Shown here piece after piece: positions 1 through 7,574 of a stretch of 32,598 nt of DNA; position 1 is the stretch's first letter, and every line of letters starts with the position of its first letter. The notes beneath the pieces are model-generated. The model had not been told where the DNA came from. It saw nothing but the letters and a program-made list of their open reading frames with translations, and ran no database searches. A program made the position numbers and the translations under genes. The DNA lies in assembly GCF_023051175.1 (NCBI RefSeq), contig NZ_JALKII010000014.1, forward strand, positions 1-32,598, in the 5' to 3' direction. The DNA is from Alcanivorax quisquiliarum (lineage in GTDB: Bacteria; Pseudomonadota; Gammaproteobacteria; Pseudomonadales; Alcanivoracaceae).

Positions 1-298
1 CTTCAATAGAAATTTCCATGAAAAATACACCGCCAAAAAATCCCGAGCGCTAGCTAGTTTCGTTCTGGATCAAGTGCTGAATATATATTTCCTGCCGTAA
101 TCTCCCCCTCTCCCCAACCCCTCTCCCACCAGGGGAGAGGGGCTCAAGAAGGGCTCATCGTCGATTTCCGTGGCGCTATATCCGATATCCGCGAGAGTAC
201 CAACGGGTTGTCCAAAATAACGATCTTTTGCTTTTCTCTCCCCTAGTGGGACAAGCAAAACGCAGAACAGCCGCCGGCTGGCCCGAAGGGTGAGCGAA
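1..298. repeat. Long direct repeat, copy A
   Basis: These bases recur at 419-716 with a constant offset of 418 and a single visible difference (C at 275, A at 693). The repeat begins at the first base of the window, so it may extend further left. It contains a strong hairpin at 118-142 (CCCCTCTCCC pairing with GGGAGAGGGG), which resembles C/T-rich intergenic hairpins dispersed in many proteobacterial genomes. ORFs through it are low-complexity and differ between frames, so I treat it as non-coding. Confidence 0.9.
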
Positions 299-418
299 TC
301 AGCTTTTTTCCTCCCCTCTCCCCTTGTGGGAGAGGGGTTGGGGGAGAGGGGTTGGAGAGGGGGCGGCGGACATGCAGCTGCCACGATACCCGCTACATGT
401 TGCACCGCTTTCACTTAT
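299..418. other. Spacer between the two long repeats, with inverted C/T-rich motifs
   Basis: The spacer carries further copies of the G/A-rich and C/T-rich motif at about 311-360, in the opposite orientation to the hairpin inside the repeat. This gives potential for large inverted pairing. It then has about 60 unremarkable bases. No gene is recognisable. Confidence 0.6.
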
Positions 419-716
419 CTTCAATAGAAATTTCCATGAAAAATACACCGCCAAAAAATCCCGAGCGCTAGCTAGTTTCGTTCTGGATCAAGTGCTGAAT
501 ATATATTTCCTGCCGTAATCTCCCCCTCTCCCCAACCCCTCTCCCACCAGGGGAGAGGGGCTCAAGAAGGGCTCATCGTCGATTTCCGTGGCGCTATATC
601 CGATATCCGCGAGAGTACCAACGGGTTGTCCAAAATAACGATCTTTTGCTTTTCTCTCCCCTAGTGGGACAAGCAAAACGCAGAACAGCCGCAGGCTGGC
701 CCGAAGGGTGAGCGAA
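419..716. repeat. Long direct repeat, copy B
   Basis: This is the second copy of the 298-bp repeat, with its internal hairpin at 536-560. Identity with copy A ends at 716, after which the sequence runs into GC-rich non-coding DNA. The near-identity of the copies points to recent duplication or gene conversion. It also makes the region prone to deletion between copies, and to assembly error. Confidence 0.9.
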
Positions 717-744
717 GCGAACAAGGGGCGGGGGAAGATGGGCT

Positions 745-786
745 AAAAAACTCCAGCCGTTTCCAACATTCTCCGGAAGCGGCTGG
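745..786 (-). terminator. Intrinsic terminator, minus strand, without an obvious upstream gene
   Basis: A 12-bp stem (753-764 with 775-786, one G-U pair) is followed on the minus strand by a run of six T (positions 750-745). That is a canonical Rho-independent terminator for leftward transcription. The next gene to the right is on the plus strand, so no leftward gene feeds it. It may be a relic of a lost gene or may block antisense transcription. From 787 to 1056 I see no gene, only the leader of the next CDS. Confidence 0.65.
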
Positions 787-1056
787 TCTTTCACATTTTG
801 GTCGAGCAAGGCGGCCCGATGAGCCAGCGGCTCGTCTGAATGATCGCACCCCCGCTGTCAGCTATACCCCGGATCAAGCCACCCCGTCGCCATCGCGCCC
901 TGCCTGCCACCGTTGCGATTCACCCGCGCTGGCTTAACTTTGTTTCACAACCTGTGCCGCGCAAGAGGGTTGCAGCCATAGCAGCAAGGCGCTACCGTGA
1001 AAATGTCGCTGATGACACCGACTGTACCTGCTGCAATCTGCTGCAAGGAGGGCAAC

Positions 1057-1764
1057 ATGCCCAACATGCACGGCCAGGCTTCACACGGTAAGCACGCGCG
1101 CGGCCACCAGCACGAGAAGGTGGTATCGCTCTGCGAACGGCGGCGCACGGCCCAGCCGAAAATCATCCGTCTCTCTCCTGAATATGACGGCATAGAGCTC
1201 CTTTATGCCAATGATCGCCAACCGGACAAATTGTTTTCGCTGCGGGTGCTGGCGTGGGCAATGCTGGACGATGGCGAGATCACGGCGCTGGTGCCCTGGC
1301 TGAAGAAAGTGGTGCAGGCACCGCAGCTTGCCGATCCGCTGAATGGCCGCTGGGTGGGCTTTCGCCTGCCGGAAAGCGCTTATCTGTTTACCGAGGCGCC
1401 GCCGCACAAGTTACAGGAGCTTGAGGCCGCCGCCGAGTTCTTCGGCACGGCGGCGGAGCAGCAGATTCCCGATATCATCGGCACCCACGCGGTGCTCTCC
1501 GATGACGGCATGCAGACCATCAGCCTGGTGGAAGTGGTCAGTTGGCGCCTCGACCCTAATGGCGAGGTGCAGGCGATGATCGCCGATGAAGAGCTGGTCA
1601 CACGCACCCCGGTGCTGCCCGGTGACCCCTGCCTGGTGCCGGTGGAGTCGATGCCGGATTTCCGCTACTTCTTCCAGCACGGTATCGCCAACCGTATCAA
1701 GGATCAGGACCCGGAGGCGCTGGCGGCCATTGCCACGTTGGCGGCGGAACAGGCGCCCCGTTGA
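1057..1764 (+). CDS. Hypothetical protein with His-rich N-terminus
   Basis: The product is 235 residues and I do not recognise its family. The start at 1057 is chosen because AAGGAGG lies just upstream (1045-1051). An in-frame ATG at 997 has no ribosome-binding site and would add 20 unlikely residues. The first 20 residues hold five histidines (5, 10, 13, 17 and 19), which could bind metal. The rest is acidic and looks like a soluble, mixed alpha/beta cytoplasmic protein with no signal peptide or membrane segment. It stands alone: repeat DNA lies to the left and the next gene is convergent. No function is assigned. Confidence 0.75.
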   Translation: MPNMHGQASHGKHARGHQHEKVVSLCERRRTAQPKIIRLSPEYDGIELLYANDRQPDKLFSLRVLAWAMLDDGEITALVPWLKKVVQAPQLADPLNGRWVGFRLPESAYLFTEAPPHKLQELEAAAEFFGTAAEQQIPDIIGTHAVLSDDGMQTISLVEVVSWRLDPNGEVQAMIADEELVTRTPVLPGDPCLVPVESMPDFRYFFQHGIANRIKDQDPEALAAIATLAAEQAPR

Positions 1765-1945
1765 AATCACCGCACCGGCACGGTTGATATCATTGTGATA
1801 GCGCACGGCTATGCTACGGATTTATGTAAATCATTTCCGCCATAACCGGCGGGGCGCTATGCTTGGCTTAACTTGCTGGAGCGGCTCAAGGCAGTGTGCA
1901 CGAGCCCCGGCAAATACGATTTCAACCGGCGCTCACCGCCAATTT

Positions 1946-1980
1946 AACGCTCGACACGATATGGATTCGCGTCGAGCGTT
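1946..1980. terminator. Probable terminator between convergent genes
   Basis: AACGCTCGAC (1946-1955) pairs perfectly with GTCGAGCGTT (1971-1980) around a 15-base loop. The plus-strand side continues as CTTGTCTTTA, a weak T-rich tail. It lies between the convergent hypothetical gene and tusA, so it could serve either. Confidence 0.5.
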
Positions 1981-2018
1981 CTTGTCTTTACCGCCCTCTC
2001 TTCCTCGCCTGCTCTGCC

Positions 2019-2264
2019 TCAGCTCTTCTTGCGGATCAGATAGCGATACACGCCGGCCGTCGCCTCGCTCTCCAGCAGGCTGTGCCCGAGAAACTGGCAG
2101 AAACGCGGAATGTCGCGCTCTGTGGACGGATCAGTAGCCAGCACCTCAAGCAGCTCACCCGGTGCCAGATCACGCACCCGGTTATGCAGCATCATCACTG
2201 GCTCCGGGCACAGCAGGCCACGGGCATCCAATGTCTGGGAGGGCTCAAGGGGCTGGTCGGTCAT
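2019..2264 (-). CDS. tusA: TusA-family sulfurtransferase / sulfur carrier
   Basis: TusA proteins carry sulfur as a persulfide on one cysteine. In E. coli TusA takes sulfur from IscS and passes it to TusBCD for tRNA 2-thiolation; other members serve sulfur trafficking and molybdenum-cofactor assembly. The protein shows the signature [13 protein letters not shown], with the active cysteine at residue 19 in a CPxP motif. The ATG at 2264 gives 81 residues, the same as E. coli TusA, and sits about six bases after AGGA. The ATG one codon earlier is too close to that site. The 5' end overlaps the 3' end of the upstream permease gene by 20 bases, so translation is probably coupled. Confidence 0.9.
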   Translation of the reverse strand: MTDQPLEPSQTLDARGLLCPEPVMMLHNRVRDLAPGELLEVLATDPSTERDIPRFCQFLGHSLLESEATAGVYRYLIRKKS

Positions 2265-3531
2265 CATGCATCCTGAAAGTGTCGGGCCGGGTTTGCGGGT
2301 GACGCCGGAAGGCGCGCCACCAGCACGGGGCGGCCATTATAGCGAGCGCGCACAGCAACGCCGAGAGCAGGAAGTGCCCGGCATAGCCCAGGCCAGCTGC
2401 ACTGAAGCCGCTGCCGAGCGTAAACAGCCCGGCAGCAGACACTTGCATGGCAGCTTGCAAGGTGTAATCCGCTCCCTCACGGCCCGGCCGGCAGTAATCC
2501 ATCATCAAGGTGAACAGCACCACGGTGGCCAGCGCATCGGCACATTGCTCAAACAACGCCGCCGCCCAGATGGCGCCCGCTGGTGGCGACGGCATCGCGG
2601 CCAACGCTGCCCAGCCTGAAAAGGCCAGCGCCTGCATGGCACCGAACAGCAGCACGCCGCGCAGTCGATGCAAGCGGAGCAGCCACAAGCCGCCAGCCAG
2701 GGTGGCGACCAAGCCCGCCAGCGATGCCACCACATCAAGGCGGCCAACCTGAAACAGCGACCAGCCCTGATCGATCAGCATCGGCTTGAGCATACGGGAG
2801 CCGAAGCTGTCACCAACCTTGTAGCCAAGTAATAGCAATAGCCACCAGAACATGCCCGGCCGCCACCAGAACCCGACCAATGCCCGCGCCGCCTCACCAG
2901 CCCCCAGACGCTTGCCCGGCACGGCGCCGGCGGCTGGCTCAGGATAGCGGCCCACCGCCAGCAACATCATCAGCAACACCAGCGCGACCATCAGAAAAGT
3001 GGCCCGCCAGCCGGCCAGCCCGATCCACATCAGCAAGATGCCGCCACCGATGATCAGGCCGGCCTTGTAGCCGAACACCTGAATGCCATTGCCCGGCCCG
3101 CGCAGCGCAGGTGGGAGCATGCGCACGGCCAGCCCGTCCGCCGCAATATCGTGCGTGGCACAGAACAGATTGAGCAAACCCAGCAGGCCCACCAGCAGCA
3201 GAAAATCTGTCGTGAACAACCACGCCGGCTCCAGCATTGCCACACACACCATGATGCCGGCTGCGCCGAGCTGGCAGGTGATAATCCAGCGCTTGCGATG
3301 ATTGGCCCGGCCCAGGCCAAGGTGATCGACCCAGGGCGCCCAGATGAATTTCAAGGCCCACGGCAGCGCGGCCAGCGACAGCAGGCCGATATGCGGCAGC
3401 GGCATACCGGCCTCTCGCGCCAGCGCCGGCACGGCTTTGGCAAGCAGGCCCGAGGGCAAGCCCTGGGCAAAATACAGCAGCACCAGCACCGACAGCAGCC
3501 GGCGTTCCCGCCAGAGCATCATCGCTGGCAT
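2245..3531 (-). CDS. AmpG-like MFS permease
   Basis: This is a polytopic inner-membrane protein of about 428 residues with roughly 12 hydrophobic segments. AmpG imports anhydro-muropeptides for cell-wall recycling. The family also includes AT-1-type acetyl-CoA transporters. Family-like features are the WRERRLL start before helix 1, PALKF-like spacing, the [13 protein letters not shown] motif after helix 4 and [12 protein letters not shown] before helix 6. Substrate is therefore inferred only to family level. The start is uncertain. The ATG at 3531 fits the expected N-terminus, but an in-frame GTG at 3603 would add 24 residues made of Arg-rich five-residue repeats encoded by the adjoining 15-bp array. 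The gene overlaps tusA at its 3' end. Confidence 0.8.
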   Translation of the reverse strand: MPAMMLWRERRLLSVLVLLYFAQGLPSGLLAKAVPALAREAGMPLPHIGLLSLAALPWALKFIWAPWVDHLGLGRANHRKRWIITCQLGAAGIMVCVAMLEPAWLFTTDFLLLVGLLGLLNLFCATHDIAADGLAVRMLPPALRGPGNGIQVFGYKAGLIIGGGILLMWIGLAGWRATFLMVALVLLMMLLAVGRYPEPAAGAVPGKRLGAGEAARALVGFWWRPGMFWWLLLLLGYKVGDSFGSRMLKPMLIDQGWSLFQVGRLDVVASLAGLVATLAGGLWLLRLHRLRGVLLFGAMQALAFSGWAALAAMPSPPAGAIWAAALFEQCADALATVVLFTLMMDYCRPGREGADYTLQAAMQVSAAGLFTLGSGFSAAGLGYAGHFLLSALLCALAIMAAPCWWRAFRRHPQTRPDTFRMHDDRPAP

Positions 3532-3533
3532 CA

Positions 3534-3593
3534 GGCGGCCTGCGAACAGGCGGCTTGCGAACAAGCGGCCAGCGCAAAGCCGGCCTGCAACCG
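3534..3593. repeat. 15-bp tandem repeat, four degenerate units
   Basis: Four consecutive 15-bp units (3534-3548, 3549-3563, 3564-3578 and 3579-3593) share the core GGCGGCCTGCGAACA. The array lies immediately upstream of the proposed ATG of the AmpG-like gene and is open in its frame, where it encodes AGRLF-type repeats. It is either a coding N-terminal extension or a leader minisatellite. Confidence 0.75.
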
Positions 3594-3784
3594 GACGCCC
3601 CACACCGGCGCTGCCCCACCCGGCGCAGTATGGGAAACGCGTGGTGCAAATCTGTTCTTATCCGGCGCGTGCATCGTTGATCTGCTCATGCTTGCCTCGG
3701 GTAGCGGCCGAGCCATGATGGCACCCGGCGCAGCGCTGTGGTTCAATGAGCGCCATTGTCTCCGCTATAACAAGTAAAACAACC

Positions 3785-4444
3785 ATGAGCGTAAACAAGT
3801 TTCTGCTGTTCCCCCTGTTCGCCGCCCTGCCCCTGATCAGCTACGCCGATGAACTGGCTCCGCCAGATGTCGATCCATTCATCGAGCTCCAGTATGGCCG
3901 TGTGGATCTGGATAATCTCGGCATGGATACCAGCGCTGATGGCTACCGGGTGCGTGCCGGCTTGTGGCTGAACAGCCTGGCCACCTCGCGGCTGCAATTC
4001 GCTATGGAAGCCGGGCTGACCCAGTTAGCACGGGAAACTGAAGGTAGCCGCTTCAACCGCCTGCCCAACGCCGAAGAACAGGCGCTACCCAGCCCGCCCG
4101 ACTCGGTGGATGTGGCCAACCGCGACCGGCTGGAAGTCAGCGGATATGAGTTTGGCGGCCGTATGCTGGTAAACGAGCTGATTTATGCCCGTGCCGGCGT
4201 ATTCGCTCACAAGATCAAAACCCGCCACGAACAGACCCGCACGCTGAATTATGCCGGCTCATCGAGCACTCATGTGACGGCGATGCCCGCCGCGGATTCG
4301 CACAGCAAGGTGGGAGGCTACGCCGGGCTGGGCGTGCTGGTGCCATTGATGAGCAACGTCAGCCTGGCGCTGGATTATTCCGTGTATCTGGTAGATAGCG
4401 AGCAACTGGGCAGTTACGCCGCCGGGCTGCATCTGCGGTTCTGA
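3785..4444 (+). CDS. Small outer-membrane β-barrel protein
   Basis: The product is 219 residues. A signal peptide (VNKFLLFPLFAALPLISYA, cleavage near residue 21) is followed by alternating amphipathic strands. The C-terminus ends in aromatic Phe (GLHLRF), the usual BamA-recognised end of an outer-membrane barrel. Length suggests an eight-stranded barrel. I do not recognise a specific family and infer no transport function. The ATG at 3785 is preferred over 3746 because it begins the signal peptide. The ribosome-binding site is weak. The gene converges on nsrR with an 18-base gap. Confidence 0.75.
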   Translation: MSVNKFLLFPLFAALPLISYADELAPPDVDPFIELQYGRVDLDNLGMDTSADGYRVRAGLWLNSLATSRLQFAMEAGLTQLARETEGSRFNRLPNAEEQALPSPPDSVDVANRDRLEVSGYEFGGRMLVNELIYARAGVFAHKIKTRHEQTRTLNYAGSSSTHVTAMPAADSHSKVGGYAGLGVLVPLMSNVSLALDYSVYLVDSEQLGSYAAGLHLRF

Positions 4445-4462
4445 CGCATCACTGGTTGACGA

Positions 4463-4912
4463 TCAGAGGTTGATAATCTGCAAGTGCCCCCGCAGCGCCG
4501 CAGCGCGTTTGCCGGGGGCTGTCAGATCGGCCACGGTGTATTGGCCCAGCACTGCGATGAATGCTTCGCGCGCCTTGTGCAGTGCCTCCTTGAGCCGGCA
4601 ATCCGGGCTGATGACACAGCGGTTTTCCCCGCCCATGCACTCTGCCAGCGCCAGATCCGGCTCCAGCTCCCGCACCAGTTGCCCGAGATTCACCGCCGCG
4701 CCGGGCGCGGCCAGCGCCAAGCCGCCAGCCCGGCCGCGCACGGCCTCGATATAGCCACGCTTTTGCAGCTCCAGCGCCACTTTCATCAAGTGCGTGCGGG
4801 AGATGTCATACGCCTGAGAAATCTCCCGTATCGTGGCTAACCTGCCCTCTTGTTGCAGGCCAAGATAAATCAGCACGCGCAGGGCGTAATCGGTGTGCAG
4901 GGTCAGCCGCAT
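4463..4912 (-). CDS. nsrR: NsrR, nitric-oxide-sensing Rrf2-family repressor
   Basis: This 149-residue protein is a winged-helix Rrf2 repressor. It begins MRLTLHTDYALRVLIYL, and the recognition helix lies around ISRTHLMKV. The three cysteines that bind the iron-sulfur cluster are at 92, 99 and 105 (in ECMGGENRC and SPDCRLKEAL), followed by the family's QYTVADL tail. Nitric oxide destroys the cluster and releases DNA. The start codon overlaps the nnrS stop by one base (TGATG), so the pair is an operon. The operator at 6129-6153 upstream of nnrS implies negative autoregulation. Confidence 0.92.
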   Translation of the reverse strand: MRLTLHTDYALRVLIYLGLQQEGRLATIREISQAYDISRTHLMKVALELQKRGYIEAVRGRAGGLALAAPGAAVNLGQLVRELEPDLALAECMGGENRCVISPDCRLKEALHKAREAFIAVLGQYTVADLTAPGKRAAALRGHLQIINL

Positions 4913-6075
4913 CAGCCTGGCTTCCCGTCCACACGCGGGCTGGCCAGGATCGCTGTGTAGCGCCAGACAAACAGCGCAAATGCGATCACCCAGCAGAGGC
5001 CGCTGATGACAACTCCGGCTTTCCAGGGCAGCACCGTGAACGCGGTGAGCACGCGAATCACGGCACCGGCATGGAGCAGGATAAACGCCATTGCCATGCC
5101 ACCGGGCAACACCAGTGCCCGGCCGGTATGCCCAAGGCTTACCCGGGCGATGACACCGAGGATCAGCCCGCCCATGGCGCCAACACCCGCAGCATGCAGC
5201 CAGGCGCTGGCCGGCCACCAGCCCAGCCGTGCGCCGGCCAGCAGCAACAATGCAACCGGAATCCACCACAGCGACAGGTGCAATATCCACAGCAGCGGCT
5301 CGGCACGCACCAGCCAGCCGCGCCACAACAGCAACCGCACGCCACCGGTGCTTGCGGCAAGCACCGCCAGCAGCGCCACGAGCTGCGCCGGCCACCCAGT
5401 CACCACCGCCAGCACCACCAGCAATAGCGTCACGATAACCAGCCGCTCCAGCGCAGGAATGGTGCGCACCGCTGCTGCATCACGGCCTTGCCGCTGCAAC
5501 CAGTTACGTGAAAAAGCGGGGGTGATACGCCCGCCAATGACCATCATCAGCAGTGATGTGGCAAGCAACGCCGCTTCCGCAAAACGCAGCGGTGAAACCA
5601 GTAAAAAGCCTGCTTGCATGGCCCAGATCAGCCCCAGCACGGCCAGCACGATCAGGTGCCGGTGCTGGCGCGCCGCCCGGATGCGCCAGCCTGCATCAAG
5701 CATCACCAGCGGCAAAAACACCAGGTTCACGCCCACCACGATCATCTCCGGCACGCCCTGCCCGAAGGTGGCCAACAGCCGCCCCGCCAGCCACACCAGC
5801 CACAGCGCCAGCAAGGCACCGCCATGCAGCCGTTCGGTGTTGGTCCATACGCAAACGGCGGTCAGTAAAAATCCGGCGATGGCGGCGTTGAGCACACCGA
5901 ACAGCATTTCATGCTGGTGCCACACCAGCGCGGGCCAGGCCAGCGGCCATTGCAGCTGGCCACTGATGATCGGCACCCAGAGTGCAACCACTGCCAATGC
6001 CCAGATCGCCAGGGACAGAAAAAAAATGCGGAATGGATAGGCTACCAGGGTTGATAATGATGCTGACGGTTTCAT
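4912..6075 (-). CDS. nnrS: NnrS-family membrane protein
   Basis: NnrS proteins are haem- and copper-containing inner-membrane proteins expressed under nitric-oxide stress; they relieve its toxicity by an unclear mechanism. The 387-residue protein has about 12 hydrophobic helices. Family-like features are the N-terminal AYPFRIFF, WHQHEMLFG near residues 52-60 with candidate haem-ligand histidines, GGRITPAFSRNWL in the middle and MGGLILGVIARVSLGHTGR late. It is first in an operon with nsrR. A TATAAT -10 element at 6117-6112 precedes it, and the NsrR box lies just upstream across the -35 region. Confidence 0.92.
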   Translation of the reverse strand: MKPSASLSTLVAYPFRIFFLSLAIWALAVVALWVPIISGQLQWPLAWPALVWHQHEMLFGVLNAAIAGFLLTAVCVWTNTERLHGGALLALWLVWLAGRLLATFGQGVPEMIVVGVNLVFLPLVMLDAGWRIRAARQHRHLIVLAVLGLIWAMQAGFLLVSPLRFAEAALLATSLLMMVIGGRITPAFSRNWLQRQGRDAAAVRTIPALERLVIVTLLLVVLAVVTGWPAQLVALLAVLAASTGGVRLLLWRGWLVRAEPLLWILHLSLWWIPVALLLLAGARLGWWPASAWLHAAGVGAMGGLILGVIARVSLGHTGRALVLPGGMAMAFILLHAGAVIRVLTAFTVLPWKAGVVISGLCWVIAFALFVWRYTAILASPRVDGKPG

Positions 6076-6128
6076 CGGCCATACCTGCTTGTGAGCTACG
6101 CTGCCAATGAGATTATACTAACGCCGAC

Positions 6129-6153
6129 AAAGATGCATTATGGATGCATCTTT
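6129..6153. promoter_or_regulatory. NsrR operator between nnrS and ybaN
   Basis: AAAGATGCAT, five bases, then ATGCATCTTT form a perfect inverted repeat centred on 6141. This matches the established gammaproteobacterial NsrR site (AAGATGCAT and ATGCATCTT arms separated by five bases). It overlaps the expected -35 region of nnrS, whose TATAAT lies at 6117-6112 on the minus strand. It is also upstream of the plus-strand DUF454 gene. Repression of nnrS-nsrR is the likely role; control of ybaN is possible. Confidence 0.92.
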
Positions 6154-6162
6154 AATCGCAGT

Positions 6163-6242
6163 GTTCGGAAACGTCCGGTTCAGAAAGACAGAGCTCAGAA
6201 ACGCAGGATTCAGAAACCCGGAGCCCGGAGCCCGGAGCCCGG
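6163..6242. repeat. Two adjacent short tandem repeats in the ybaN leader
   Basis: Four degenerate 15-bp units (6163-6177, 6178-6192, 6193-6207 and 6208-6222; core TTCAGAAA) run into a 7-bp array CCGGAGC at 6218-6242 (3.6 copies). They occupy nearly all the space between the NsrR box and the ybaN ribosome-binding site. They are open in the ybaN frame, but I judge them leader DNA. Confidence 0.75.
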
Positions 6243-6259
6243 AAAGAGAGACGACGCTT

Positions 6260-6622
6260 ATGCATTGGCTGGCTACCGCAGCATGGCGCTGCCTGGCAGT
6301 TGTGGCGCTGGCGCTCGGTGGTGCCGGCGTTGTACTGCCCGGTTTGCCGACGGTGCCATTCTTACTGTTGGCCGCCTGGGCGGGCAGCAAGGGCTGGCCG
6401 CAACTGGAAGCACGGCTGCTGGCGCATCCGCATTACGGGCCTATCATCCAGCGTTGGCGCAGCCATCGGGCGGTGCCCCGCCGGGCGAAGTGGGCGGCTT
6501 CGGTGTTGATGATGATCAGTGCCGCCGGCGTGCTGCTTTCGCCAGCGCCGCTGTGGCTGCGTGGGGGGTTGCCGATGTTTCTGGCGCTGGTGGCGCTCTG
6601 GCTGTGGCGCCGCCCGGAGTGA
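6260..6622 (+). CDS. DUF454 / YbaN-family inner-membrane protein
   Basis: The protein has 120 residues and matches the small DUF454 (YbaN) membrane family of unknown function. It shows the family motif LPGLPTVPFLLLAAW after the first helix, a conserved-looking basic segment (WRSHRAVPRRAKW), then two helices and a short tail. The ATG at 6260 follows GGAAAGAGAG and gives the usual family length. An upstream in-frame ATG at 6140 lies inside the NsrR operator and would read the tandem repeats as protein, so it is rejected. The gene is divergent from nnrS and may belong to the nitric-oxide regulon. Confidence 0.85.
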   Translation: MHWLATAAWRCLAVVALALGGAGVVLPGLPTVPFLLLAAWAGSKGWPQLEARLLAHPHYGPIIQRWRSHRAVPRRAKWAASVLMMISAAGVLLSPAPLWLRGGLPMFLALVALWLWRRPE

Positions 6623-6628
6623 GACGGT

Positions 6629-6653
6629 ACGCAGGCGCTCGAGGCGCCTGCGT
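6629..6653. terminator. Bidirectional terminator-like hairpin
   Basis: ACGCAGGCGC (6629-6638) pairs perfectly with GCGCCTGCGT (6644-6653) around TCGAG. It lies seven bases after the ybaN stop and between convergent ybaN and purU. No strong T-run follows on either strand. Confidence 0.6.
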
Positions 6654-6660
6654 GCAATCC

Positions 6661-6696
6661 CGTTACTTGTCGCGCTACTTGTCGCGTTACTTGATG
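6661..6696. repeat. 12-bp tandem repeat spanning the purU stop codon
   Basis: Three 12-bp units (6661-6672, 6673-6684 and 6685-6696) share CGTTACTTGTCG. Read on the minus strand in the purU frame, each unit carries an in-frame stop (TAA, TAG, TAA), so the real stop is followed by two duplicate stops. Confidence 0.8.
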
Positions 6697-7574
6697 AACA
6701 CCACGGTTTTGTTGCCATCGACGATGACGCGATCTTCCAGATGCCAGCGCACGGCGCGCAACAGCACCTGCCGCTCCACATCCTGCCCCAGTGCCTTGAG
6801 ATCTTCGGCATTGTTACGATGCGATACACGCGCAACGTTCTGCTCGATGATCGGCCCCTGATCCAGCTCATCAGTAACATAATGGCTGGTGGCGCCGATC
6901 AGCTTGACGCCGCGCTCCCAGGCTTGCTGATAGGGGTTTGCGCCGATAAAGGCGGGCAGGAACGAGTGGTGAATATTGATGATCTGATGTGGGTAACGAG
7001 CAACAAATTCCGGGCTCAGAATCTGCATGTAGCGCGCCAGCACGATCAGATCTACCTGGCCTTCCAGCAGTGATAACGCCTGCTCCTCTGCCTCTGCCTT
7101 GTTGTCCGCGCTGACGCCGATGTGGTGATAGGGAATGCCGAAGCGCTCCACCTCGCCTCGCAGATCATCATGATTGGAAATCACCATCGGGATCACCGCC
7201 GGCAAATCACCGCGCATGGTGCGCCAGAGTAATTCCATCAAGGCGTGATCGTGGCGCGATACCAGAATCGCCATGCGCTTTTTCTGCGCCGCCAGCGTCA
7301 GCTGCCATTCCATACCGTAATGACTGGCAACGCTGTGCTGGAAATTGTTTTTCAGCGCATCCCAGGAGCAATCCAGGCCCGGCGTCTGAAATTCCATGCG
7401 CAGGAAAAACCGGCCACCTCGCGGATCGGAGGCGTGTTGATCAAAATCGGTGATGTTGGCGCCGTGGTGATACAGAAACGTACTCACCGCACTGATGATG
7501 CCCGGCTGATCGGCACAGGTGATCAGCAGGCGGGCGGTGGTGGCGTCTGCGGGCGGCTGCGCGCTAGTCTGCAA
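6687..7574 (-). CDS. purU: Formyltetrahydrofolate deformylase PurU
   Basis: PurU hydrolyses 10-formyl-tetrahydrofolate to tetrahydrofolate and formate. This balances one-carbon pools and supplies formate to PurT in purine synthesis. The 295-residue protein has an N-terminal ACT domain (about 15-95; ITCADQPGIISAVSTFL) and a formyltransferase domain from about 98. Catalytic residues are Asn200, His202 (IINIHHSFLP) and Asp238 (DELDQGPII). The start is an unusual TTG at 7574, supported by GGAGAG about eight bases upstream and by the lack of an in-frame ATG before the ACT domain. The start overlaps the end of the upstream AraC gene by 11 bases, so the two are probably co-transcribed and translationally coupled. 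Confidence 0.93.
   Translation of the reverse strand: MQTSAQPPADATTARLLITCADQPGIISAVSTFLYHHGANITDFDQHASDPRGGRFFLRMEFQTPGLDCSWDALKNNFQHSVASHYGMEWQLTLAAQKKRMAILVSRHDHALMELLWRTMRGDLPAVIPMVISNHDDLRGEVERFGIPYHHIGVSADNKAEAEEQALSLLEGQVDLIVLARYMQILSPEFVARYPHQIINIHHSFLPAFIGANPYQQAWERGVKLIGATSHYVTDELDQGPIIEQNVARVSHRNNAEDLKALGQDVERQVLLRAVRWHLEDRVIVDGNKTVVFIK

Noticed and set aside
4463-5395. 310-codon extension of nsrR
   Set aside because: The extra N-terminus is an out-of-frame reading of nnrS; the conserved MRLTLHTDYAL start is at 4912.
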